A stretch of 5,085 bases of DNA. Source: Bacillota bacterium. Its GTDB lineage: Bacteria; Bacillota; Clostridia; Lachnospirales; Lachnospiraceae. The translations under genes were made by a program, and so were the position numbers. The notes beneath the pieces are model-generated. The model did no database searches, was not told where the DNA came from, and saw only the letters and a list, made by a program, of their open reading frames with translations. Location of the stretch: contig JAEZKL010000048.1 of NCBI GenBank assembly GCA_023415475.1, positions 1-5,085 of the forward strand, written 5' to 3'. Below, piece by piece: positions 1 to 5,085 of this stretch; positions within the stretch are counted from its first letter, which is position 1; every line of letters begins with the position of its first letter.

Positions 1-1
1 G

Positions 2-1177
2 ATTAGGCAGCGTGATGCAAGACGTCTTCAGATAATGGAAGGATATTGTAAAACAACGAGTTGTCTCCGCAATTACATCCTGGAGTATTTTGGGGAGAAA
101 ACCTCTGAAGCATGTGAAAACTGCGGAAATTGTCATCGCGAGTATCATGAAGTTGATATGACAGCAGAAGCCAAATGGGTTATTAACTGTGTTGCTGAAA
201 CGAAAGGCCGTTATGGTTTAACAATTGTAATTGGTACCCTGCTGGGAGTGAATAGAGCACGTCTTAAGGAGTTAGGAACTACAAAATATAAATCATATGG
301 AGCACTCAAAGACAGTAGTGAAGCTGAATTGCGAAGCTTAACAAGTCAAATGCTTTTGGATGGCTACCTATATCAAACTGAGGATCAATATAGCGTCCTT
401 AGAATGGGGAATATTTCTGCATTAAAGGACGAAAATACGCACGTAATCATCCGTAAATATGAGGAGAAAGAGCCTTCCGGTAGGCAGAAATTAAGTCGTA
501 AGAGAAACACGGATTCTCTTACAAGTGCAGGCTTTGAGTTGTTTGAGCAATTACGTATGCTTCGCCTTGAAATTGCGAGAGAAGAGGGGATGCCTCCGTA
601 TATCATTTTTAGTGATAAGACACTAATTAACATGTGCGTAATGGTGCCAAAGAATAAAAATGAAATGCTTAATGTCTCCGGAGTGGGAGCAAACAAATTC
701 GATAAATATGGTCAGAGATTTCTTGATGAAATCAGCAATTATCAAATGATCCATCCAAATTCCGTTACAAGCATTCATGATGATACGGAGCCTGAATATA
801 AATCTAATAAGCCCTCCAATTTGAGAAGAAAAAAGAAAGGGAAGGACGAATTTTATCTTGATAAAGCCGATGCTGAGAAGTTCAGATATGCGGATTTATA
901 TTACATAAGCGATATAAAAGAAGAACTGAACCGAGTCTGCAGTATTCCTGGTGTAAGGAAAGTGACTACTACAAAGATTTGGGAATATTTAGTTTCTGAG
1001 GACTTGACAAAAGAGGACAACACAGATGGAGAAACAGTAAAAGTAAAAACTGAAAAAGGAGCGTCACTTAGTATACAGACCATAGACAAAGTTGGTCAGG
1101 CGGGTATCTCGTATACATTATTGATGTATCCGCGGGCAGTGCAGAAAATGATAGTGAATCATTTCATTGGTGCTTAA
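2..1177 (+). CDS. recQ: ATP-dependent DNA helicase RecQ, C-terminal part (5' end outside window)
   Basis: RecQ is a 3'-5' DNA helicase of recombination and repair; only its C-terminal half is visible. The frame is open to the left edge and residues before the ATG at 35 (RQRDARRLQI) already match the family, so that ATG is internal. Numbering from it: the zinc-binding domain has C10, C27, C30 and C33, the same 17-3-3 spacing as E. coli RecQ Cys380/397/400/403, around the family motif YFGE. A winged-helix RQC domain spans about 42-135 and an HRDC domain about 167-236, ending in the helix-hairpin-like VSGVGANKFDKYG. A charged linker (basic run RRKKKGK near 264-270) leads to an extra region at about 272-380. 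About 370 residues follow the first zinc cysteine, against about 230 in E. coli, so the protein is extended by about 140 residues. The last region resembles, from memory, winged-helix-like tails of clostridial RecQ proteins. The identity is secure; the tail's role is unknown. Confidence 0.95.
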   Translation: MRQRDARRLQIMEGYCKTTSCLRNYILEYFGEKTSEACENCGNCHREYHEVDMTAEAKWVINCVAETKGRYGLTIVIGTLLGVNRARLKELGTTKYKSYGALKDSSEAELRSLTSQMLLDGYLYQTEDQYSVLRMGNISALKDENTHVIIRKYEEKEPSGRQKLSRKRNTDSLTSAGFELFEQLRMLRLEIAREEGMPPYIIFSDKTLINMCVMVPKNKNEMLNVSGVGANKFDKYGQRFLDEISNYQMIHPNSVTSIHDDTEPEYKSNKPSNLRRKKKGKDEFYLDKADAEKFRYADLYYISDIKEELNRVCSIPGVRKVTTTKIWEYLVSEDLTKEDNTDGETVKVKTEKGASLSIQTIDKVGQAGISYTLLMYPRAVQKMIVNHFIGA

Positions 1178-1179
1178 AC

Positions 1180-1272
1180 CAGAAGCTGAAATTAGCTGTG
1201 AAAAAAGCGTTGACAGCAGCTTCACGAGAAATTGCCGCAGGCCAATATTTGGATGATGTAAATACATTATGA
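1180..1272 (+). pseudogene. short coding-like relic between recQ and the esterase gene
   Basis: Just past the recQ stop, a different frame (open from 1054) reads QKLKLAVKKALTAASREIAA then GQYLDDVNTL and stops at TGA 1270-1272. The amphipathic composition and clean codon use look like the C-terminus of a protein rather than random spacer. No ribosome binding site and no convincing start precede it (only a GTG at 1198). It may be the tail of a gene lost by deletion, or chance. I do not recognise the parent family. Confidence 0.2.
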
Positions 1273-1281
1273 ATAAATATT

Positions 1282-1288
1282 AAGGAGG
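1282..1288 (+). promoter_or_regulatory. ribosome binding site of the esterase gene
   Basis: AAGGAGG is a full anti-16S match placed 5 bases before the ATG at 1294, and it fixes that start over the next in-frame ATG at 1303. No convincing promoter is visible in the 116-base gap, so transcription may come from upstream or from a promoter of non-consensus form. Confidence 0.85.
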
Positions 1289-1293
1289 TTTTT

Positions 1294-2889
1294 ATGGGAA
1301 TGATGGAAAGACCATCTGTCAGCACCTTGGCCGATGGAGGGGAATACTGGGAACATGAGTACGAGAAATTCTTTCTTAAGACGTATGTACCTGCAAATAA
1401 TATTGATGGACAGACAAATAATTATAGCTTTCGGGCTCCATTACTGCTGGTCTTTGAAGAAAACAGGCAGAGCAGGGATGAGGCAATTGATTTTGCCAAT
1501 AAGAGCGGACTTAGCAGTATTGCGGCCGCAGTGGATTCAAGTGTTCTATTTATTTATCCGACTGATGAAGGTGGATGGAAGAATGCAACTGAGGAGTTAT
1601 ATGCATCCGTTATAGCTGAAGTCAAGATGGATCCCCACTACTTAGATGGAATTGCCGAAATACATAATTTCTTTACACGCGAGTTCAAGGGCTATTTTGT
1701 TAGAGGTGCGATATTCAGAGCGGATATTTATAGTTTTGGCGAGTCGGCAGATTATGTTGCCAAGAATCTGCTGAAAACAATAAATGGTGAGTATCTCTGG
1801 GGCCCCGGTGAAATTACTCCTGCTATGTGTTCCATGCAGAATCTGAGTGTTATTCCTGCACCGGAGCGTAAGGATATAGGTATATTGAGTGTTGGTAATT
1901 CTAGGGATATTAATGAAGCTTTTAAGGATTGTACGAATCTGCTAATTAAGTCTGAGCCTGACTACAGGGCTGATTTTAAATCTTTTGTCCGCAAGTATAA
2001 AATGTGGTGTGGCAATATGGAGATTGAGCCTGATTTTGAAGCAATGAATATGACAGAGGAAGCAGGTAGCGTACTTGTAAAGACATCGCCTAACAATAGA
2101 GGTGCATTTAAGGATACAGCAGAGCATAAGGTTGGATATTTTGCCTATTACAATAATGATCTATTTAATAAAGGACCGGTCCCGCTGCTTATGGGCTTTC
2201 ATGGTGGCGGCGATTCCTCAATGTACCTGACATTTGTTGCAGGATGGTATGAAATTGCGCACAGATATGGTTTCTTGTTTGTTTCACTTGAGAATCATCA
2301 GAATGTAACAGCCACAGAAGTTGTAGAAGTAATTGAACATCTAAAGAAACGCTACAATATAGATGAGCATCGCATTTATGCAACCGGATTCTCGATGGGA
2401 AGTGGTAAGACATGGGATATGTATCAGGAATATCCTTATCTTTTCGCAGGTCTTGCTCCTGCAAGTGCACTGTTCCCGGTGAAGAATAATCCATTTAGTC
2501 AGCCTCTCGGTGATAGACTGAACATGACTGTTCCTGTTCCGATTTTCTATTCGGGTGGCGAAAATTCACATCTGCCTGAATTACCTTTCCAGGCCGATTC
2601 CGGTCTTGAAAGGATACAGTATGCTGCAGAGGTCAATAAGTGCAAGACTAGATTCGACCTGAGCTACGACGATAAGGACAATTGGGCAGATCCTATCTGG
2701 GGTATTTCCGGTGATCGTGTTGAGAAGGTTTACGATGAGTCCAGAGGAAGCTATCTGACCATTCATTACTTTGACAGCGAAGATGGGGTTTGTCGAACCG
2801 CTTTTGCAAGTGTCAGTGGACAGGTACATGAGTGTAGACATCATACTTGTGAGAATGCATGGAAGTTCATATCGCAGTTTACCAGGTAA
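1294..2889 (+). CDS. two-domain alpha/beta-hydrolase, PHB-depolymerase/LpqC-like esterase
   Basis: Probable serine esterase of the polyhydroxybutyrate depolymerase/LpqC/CE1-like group; the substrate is unknown. The C-terminal domain (about 280-531) has the oxyanion-loop motif GFHGGGDS at 301-308, the nucleophile elbow GFSMG at 365-369 with Ser367, and a closing GQVHECRHHT segment in which His512 is the likely catalytic histidine, followed by the typical AWKFISQF end helix. The acid residue cannot be assigned confidently. The N-terminal half (about 1-260) has hydrolase-like features: a beta strand with LLLVFEEN, then VLFIYPTDEGGW near where such proteins carry a strand, and an elbow-like IYSFGESAD with Ser151 but Asp153 in place of the final glycine. 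I infer a degenerate, non-catalytic second hydrolase fold. There is no signal peptide or membrane segment, so it should act in the cytoplasm, arguing against secreted polymer degradation. It has its own strong ribosome binding site; the next terminator is at 3066. Hydrolase identity is firm, specificity is not. Confidence 0.85.
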   Translation: MGMMERPSVSTLADGGEYWEHEYEKFFLKTYVPANNIDGQTNNYSFRAPLLLVFEENRQSRDEAIDFANKSGLSSIAAAVDSSVLFIYPTDEGGWKNATEELYASVIAEVKMDPHYLDGIAEIHNFFTREFKGYFVRGAIFRADIYSFGESADYVAKNLLKTINGEYLWGPGEITPAMCSMQNLSVIPAPERKDIGILSVGNSRDINEAFKDCTNLLIKSEPDYRADFKSFVRKYKMWCGNMEIEPDFEAMNMTEEAGSVLVKTSPNNRGAFKDTAEHKVGYFAYYNNDLFNKGPVPLLMGFHGGGDSSMYLTFVAGWYEIAHRYGFLFVSLENHQNVTATEVVEVIEHLKKRYNIDEHRIYATGFSMGSGKTWDMYQEYPYLFAGLAPASALFPVKNNPFSQPLGDRLNMTVPVPIFYSGGENSHLPELPFQADSGLERIQYAAEVNKCKTRFDLSYDDKDNWADPIWGISGDRVEKVYDESRGSYLTIHYFDSEDGVCRTAFASVSGQVHECRHHTCENAWKFISQFTR

Positions 2890-2939
2890 GTTTATCCGTT
2901 ATTAATTTGAATAAAGAAACGAAGGAGGAACTGCCTATT

Positions 2940-3071
2940 GTGCACAAAGAAGGAAAAGCAAAAGATGCTGGATTAGATGTTACATATGAGAGCATATGGA
3001 GACAGTACAGAGTAAAATTTGGTGGTTTTGATGATTCTAATTTTCCTTTCGTTGGAGATTCGAGTAGATAG
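2940..3071 (+). CDS. possible small protein of 43 residues, unknown function
   Basis: A GTG at 2940 follows AGGAGG (2923-2928) with an 11-base gap, longer than ideal, and opens 43 codons reading MHKEGKAKDAGLDVTYESIW onward and ending VGDSSR. The same frame is open back to an ATG at 2859 inside the esterase gene, which has no ribosome binding site. The TAG stop at 3069-3071 lies inside the left arm of the terminator stem. The peptide is soluble and mixed in charge, and I recognise no family. It could be a real small protein cotranscribed with the esterase, the remnant of a larger gene, or spacer that happens to be open. Confidence 0.3.
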   Translation: MHKEGKAKDAGLDVTYESIWRQYRVKFGGFDDSNFPFVGDSSR

Positions 3072-3098
3072 TGTATGCGAAATACACTATCTTTTTTT
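3066..3098 (+). terminator. perfect rho-independent terminator after the esterase unit
   Basis: An 11-bp perfect stem pairs AGATAGTGTAT (3066-3076) with ATACACTATCT (3082-3092) around a GCGAA loop and runs into seven T residues (3092-3098). It ends transcription from the esterase side and insulates the tetR promoter, which begins only two bases later. The stem is AT-rich and therefore of moderate strength. No T-run is present on the opposite side, so it works in the + direction only. Confidence 0.9.
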
Positions 3099-3126
3099 GT
3101 TGACATATATGTATATATAGTGTATG
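3068..3126 (+). repeat. ATAGTGTATG motif shared by terminator stem and tetR promoter
   Basis: The ten bases ATAGTGTATG occur at 3068-3077, in the left arm of the terminator, and again at 3117-3126, between the -35 and -10 boxes and running into the -10 box of tetR. The right arm of the stem carries the inverted copy ATACACTAT (3082-3090). Three copies within 60 bases around a repressor promoter could be accessory binding sites for the TetR protein, or could come from AT-rich low complexity. The repeat is seen; the binding role is inference. Confidence 0.45.
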
Positions 3127-3128
3127 TT
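3100..3128 (+). promoter_or_regulatory. sigma-A-type promoter of the tetR-CPBP unit
   Basis: A consensus -35 box TTGACA (3100-3105) and a -10 box TATGTT (3123-3128, four of six matches) are separated by 17 bases. Transcription should start near 3135, giving a short leader with the AAAGGAG ribosome binding site (3146-3152) six bases before the tetR ATG. The promoter directly abuts the T-run of the preceding terminator. It contains a second palindrome, ACATATATGT (3103-3112), overlapping the -35 box. Confidence 0.7.
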
Positions 3129-3137
3129 ATATAACAT
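3124..3137 (+). promoter_or_regulatory. candidate TetR operator, 14-bp perfect palindrome
   Basis: ATGTTAT (3124-3130) is followed directly by its exact reverse complement ATAACAT (3131-3137). The palindrome covers most of the -10 box and the expected start point, so a bound dimer would block initiation. Many TetR-family repressors bind such palindromes in their own promoter, which suggests negative autoregulation. That this protein binds here is inferred from position and symmetry alone. Confidence 0.5.
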
Positions 3138-3158
3138 GGATTATGAAAGGAGTAACTT

Positions 3159-3707
3159 ATGCCGCCAAAGGTTAAAATCAATAAAAAAATGATAATCGAT
3201 GCTGCTTTCGATATTGTTAAAAATGATGGTATAGAAAAAATGAGCGCCAGGACAATATCAGAAAGATTAAAATGTTCAACGCAACCAATACTTTATCATT
3301 TCTCTTCAATAGAAGAGATAAAAAAGTCTGTTTATGAAAAAGCAGATATGTATCATTCAGAGTATATCATGCCGAAGGGAACTGAAAATGAGTCTCCATT
3401 AATGGAACTCGGACTTAATTATATTAGATTTGGCTATGAAGAAAAGAAACTTTTTCAGTTTCTTTTTCAAACAAACCAATTTAATGGTTTTAGTCTTGAC
3501 GAATTGATAGATAGGGCAGAATTATCTGAAATCCTGCATATGGTTTCTATGGGAATTAGAATTGATGAAGCTAGAGCAAAAGAGTTGTTTATGAATCTTT
3601 TTATAGTAGCGCATGGATATGCAAGCCTACTTGCTAATAATGCGATGGAATATGAAAAATCAAAATGTGAGAAAATTATGGAGAATGTATTCAACAATTT
3701 AATGTAG
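3159..3707 (+). CDS. TetR/AcrR-family transcriptional repressor
   Basis: One-component repressor whose N-terminal helix-turn-helix binds DNA and whose C-terminal domain binds an unknown ligand and dimerises. The 182-residue length is usual for the family. The DNA-binding domain is clear at about 8-55: helix 1 IIDAAFDIVKNDG, then SARTISERLKCSTQPILYHF with the conserved LYHF where the family has LYxHF/LYYHF, and IEEIKK after it. The ligand domain (about 65-182) is helical, includes FGYEEKKLFQFLF, and is too variable to predict an inducer. The start is set by AAAGGAG six bases upstream. The gene has its own promoter with a palindrome over the -10 box, and is followed on the same strand by a small ORF and a CPBP protease gene, which it probably controls along with itself. 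It looks more AT-rich than recQ and the esterase. Confidence 0.93.
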   Translation: MPPKVKINKKMIIDAAFDIVKNDGIEKMSARTISERLKCSTQPILYHFSSIEEIKKSVYEKADMYHSEYIMPKGTENESPLMELGLNYIRFGYEEKKLFQFLFQTNQFNGFSLDELIDRAELSEILHMVSMGIRIDEARAKELFMNLFIVAHGYASLLANNAMEYEKSKCEKIMENVFNNLM

Positions 3708-3740
3708 TTTTGACTTGACAGTGTTTTCAGGAGAAAATGA

Positions 3741-3878
3741 TTGAAATATTCGAATATGAGCAGCATAGTCGTAGTTGATGCAATAATTCTGTTTTTATTG
3801 CTAGGAATTAATGACGCAGAGTATTCAAATATTGCGGTGCCAACATTTGGCTTAACGCTGAGGGTTTTTCAGCAGTGA
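3741..3878 (+). CDS. possible 45-residue hydrophobic peptide, unknown function
   Basis: A TTG at 3741 lies seven bases after AGGAG (3729-3733) and opens 45 codons reading MKYSNMSSIVVVDAIILFLL, ending in TLRVFQQ. An ATG at 3756 would give 40 residues but is 22 bases from the ribosome binding site. The peptide has one membrane-length hydrophobic stretch (about residues 9-23, IVVVDAIILFLLLGI, with one Asp) and a short soluble tail. The motif YSN occurs at its start and again after the hydrophobic segment. It sits 33 bases after tetR and 48 before the CPBP gene on the same strand. It may be a small membrane protein of the operon, or the stub of a decayed membrane-protein gene. I do not recognise it. 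The same ribosome binding site could also serve a 13-codon ORF from ATG 3737. Confidence 0.4.
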   Translation: MKYSNMSSIVVVDAIILFLLLGINDAEYSNIAVPTFGLTLRVFQQ

Positions 3879-3926
3879 AGTTTTAAATAAAGGGTTTGTT
3901 ATTATTAGAGTGAGGAGTGTTCTTTG

Positions 3927-4634
3927 ATGAAAAAGTTATATGAGAAAATTGAAATATGGTTTGCTGTGTTGAGGATTATCATCTATGTTGTTGTAATGGG
4001 GAATCTCAGAAATAATTTTGGTGATGCAAGTCCGTATTCTTTATTAGGATTATTGGTAATTGCAATTACCATAACAATCTTTATTGCAAAAAACAAACTT
4101 GGAACAAAATATGGATTAGTTGGCTTGTCGGATATGAAGAAATACTTATATTTCATACCTTTTGTACTGTTGGTTTCGGTGAACTTGTGGTTTGGCTTAT
4201 CTATGCGTTACGATTTGTTACATCAAATTTATGCAGTTATTACAATGGGTTTGGTTGGTTATGTTGAGGAAATTATATTCAGAGGGCTTTTGTATAAAGC
4301 GATCGAGAAGGACAGCATAAAACAGGCTATTATAATATCTGCAGTCACTTTTGGTGCTGGACATATTTTGAATTTACTTACAGGTCATGCAACGTTAGAT
4401 ACTTTTTTACAAATTGGGTATGCAATTGCAATAGGTTTCGCATTTGTTATGGTATTCTATAAAAGTGGAAGTTTGATTCCATGCATTATCACACACAGCT
4501 TGGTAAATATTACATCAAAATTTTCAGTTGAAAATGTCGATTCCTCGTTTGATGTTTGGAATTATATTACAGCGTCTTTTATTATTGTGGTGGCAGGAGG
4601 ATATGCCCTATATCTTCATAAAAAAGTAAGATAA
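3927..4634 (+). CDS. CPBP-family intramembrane metalloprotease-like protein (Abi family)
   Basis: Integral membrane protein of the CPBP/Abi family (CAAX proteases and bacteriocin-processing or self-immunity proteins), where two glutamates and conserved histidines form the active site. All signature motifs are present, numbered from ATG 3927: EEIIFR with Glu114, Glu115 and Arg119; FGAGH with Phe142 and His146; and HSLVN with His190 and Asn194. About eight membrane segments can be drawn (near 12-25, 37-54, 73-91, 100-113, 129-146, 158-178, 183-195 and 208-226). Length 235 is normal. A TTG at 3924 directly before the ATG could also start translation; the ATG is chosen because GAGGAG (3912-3917) is nine bases away. 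It is downstream of the TetR gene on the same strand and likely in its operon. No bacteriocin precursor with a recognisable leader is visible, so a role in bacteriocin immunity is not supported; the substrate is unknown. Confidence 0.92.
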   Translation: MKKLYEKIEIWFAVLRIIIYVVVMGNLRNNFGDASPYSLLGLLVIAITITIFIAKNKLGTKYGLVGLSDMKKYLYFIPFVLLVSVNLWFGLSMRYDLLHQIYAVITMGLVGYVEEIIFRGLLYKAIEKDSIKQAIIISAVTFGAGHILNLLTGHATLDTFLQIGYAIAIGFAFVMVFYKSGSLIPCIITHSLVNITSKFSVENVDSSFDVWNYITASFIIVVAGGYALYLHKKVR

Positions 4635-4718
4635 TTTCTTAATCCTATTATAGAGGGAATTCCGATTTGTCGAGATGCCAATTGACATGAAAATCGTTAT
4701 TTTTACCGGCTCAAACAA

Positions 4719-4746
4719 CTGAAAATAAAAGATTTCCATGTATACT
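4719..4746 (+). promoter_or_regulatory. weak candidate promoter for the adenylyltransferase gene
   Basis: A good -10 box TATACT (4741-4746) has a weak -35 box CTGAAA (4719-4724) 16 bases upstream, in the 150-base gap after the CPBP gene. Transcription would start about 30 bases before the ATG at 4785. No terminator was found after the CPBP gene, so readthrough is possible too. Confidence 0.35.
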
Positions 4747-4784
4747 TCGGTAATTAAGGATAATGGAAAATGGAGGCATTTGTT

Positions 4785-5085
4785 ATGTTGGATTCGAAAA
4801 TATTTTATGAAAAGATTGAACGAAACTTTATTTCTTGGGCACAAACTGTGGAAGACATAAGAGCAGCATTTATTGTGGGCTCTCGGGCTCGTAAGGATCA
4901 TCCTGCAGACGAGTGGTCGGATATGGATATTATCTTCTAATCCTCAGAACAGAATTATTATCTTTCCAATCAGGAATGGCTTAGCAATTTTGGGGATATC
5001 TGTACTTCATTTGTCTCAGAGACAGATGGGGGAGATCCGGAATGTCTTACATTATTTGATGGAGGGTGGCAGGTTGATTTTGTTA
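4785..5085 (+). pseudogene. ANT(6)-like aminoglycoside adenylyltransferase, interrupted by in-frame stop, 3' end outside window
   Basis: The intact relatives transfer AMP from ATP to the 6-hydroxyl of streptomycin. The start is ATG 4785, eight bases after GGAGG (4772-4776). Codons 1-51 give the nucleotidyltransferase core: GSRAR at 32-36 and the metal-binding pair in SDMDIIF (Asp46, Asp48). Codon 52 is TAA (4938-4940). The same frame then continues without another stop to the window edge, reading SSEQNYYLSNQEWLSNFGDI and later LTLFDGGWQVDF, which matches the downstream family pattern (EWLSxFG..., LMLFDDG...DL). The stop therefore looks like a point nonsense change, possibly from a TAT or TAC codon, not a frameshift or a true end. 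A 51-residue product would lack the rest of the fold, so the gene is probably inactive unless the stop is read through or is a sequencing error. Specificity within the ANT(6) group cannot be set from this fragment. Confidence 0.85.

Noticed and set aside
35..37. ATG as the start of the recQ-family gene
   Set aside because: The frame is open to the left edge and the codons before it (RQRDARRLQI) fit the RecQ zinc-binding region, so the true start is outside the window.
1210..1215. TTGACA as a -35 box for the esterase gene
   Set aside because: No acceptable -10 box lies 16-18 bases downstream, where the sequence reads TGCCGC.
3715..3720. TTGACA as a separate promoter for the small ORF or CPBP gene
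   Set aside because: The spacing positions downstream hold no TATAAT-like box, so an independent promoter is not supported.
3746..3757. 12-bp palindrome ATATTCGAATAT as a second operator
   Set aside because: It lies inside the start of the small ORF, not next to a promoter, shares no sequence with the 3124-3137 palindrome, and short AT-rich palindromes are common by chance.
3857..3873. Hairpin GCTGA...TCAGC as a terminator between the small ORF and the CPBP gene
   Set aside because: The stem has only five pairs with a seven-base loop and no T-run directly after it.
3924..3926. TTG as the start of the CPBP gene
   Set aside because: An ATG follows immediately and is well placed after GAGGAG. 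TTG use is possible but would add only one residue.
3927..4634. CPBP protein as a bacteriocin immunity gene
   Set aside because: No bacteriocin precursor with a double-glycine leader and no ABC exporter is visible in the window, so only the family-level call is kept.
4682..4687. TTGACA as the -35 box for the adenylyltransferase gene
   Set aside because: At 17 bases downstream the sequence is ACCGGC, unlike a -10 box. The weaker pair ending in TATACT at 4741 is preferred.
385..4901. Open frames of 60-100 codons on the - strand
   Set aside because: Nearly all lie opposite confident + strand genes, read as low-complexity or cysteine/serine-rich translations, show no family motifs, and lack ribosome binding sites; they are shadow frames.

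Overview
The window looks like a chromosomal stretch from a low-to-moderate GC Firmicute, most likely a clostridial gut or rumen relative such as a member of the Lachnospiraceae. This is inferred from three things: strong AGGAGG-type ribosome binding sites, AT-rich codon use, and the gene set (a RecQ with a long C-terminal extension, a CPBP-family membrane protein, and an ANT(6)-like adenylyltransferase). No marker gene fixes the genus. All supported genes are on the + strand.

Layout. (1) Bases 2-1177 hold the 3' part of a recQ helicase gene: zinc-binding, RQC and HRDC domains plus an extra C-terminal region. The helicase motor lies upstream of the window. (2) After a 116-base gap with a short coding-like relic comes a 531-residue cytoplasmic esterase (1294-2889), apparently built from a degenerate N-terminal and an intact C-terminal alpha/beta-hydrolase domain. 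A possible 43-codon ORF follows, and the unit closes with a perfect intrinsic terminator at 3066-3098. (3) Right after the terminator is a compact regulatory region: a TTGACA promoter whose -10 box is overlapped by a 14-bp palindrome. It drives a TetR-family repressor (3159-3707), probably a small hydrophobic peptide (3741-3878), and a CPBP intramembrane protease homologue (3927-4634). (4) The window ends in an ANT(6)-type aminoglycoside adenylyltransferase gene that is interrupted by an in-frame TAA at codon 52 and then stays open to the window edge.

How the parts fit. recQ (DNA repair) and the esterase are probably independent housekeeping or accessory functions. The tetR, small-peptide and CPBP genes have short same-strand gaps and no convincing terminator between them, so they read best as one autoregulated operon. 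The sequence does not show what the repressor senses. By eye the region from the terminator onward is more AT-rich than recQ and the esterase, which would fit a separate origin. I saw no tRNA or rRNA gene, CRISPR array, insertion sequence or transposase. The least described parts are the tetR/small-peptide/CPBP cassette and the two-domain esterase; neither is clear evidence of a new system on sequence alone.
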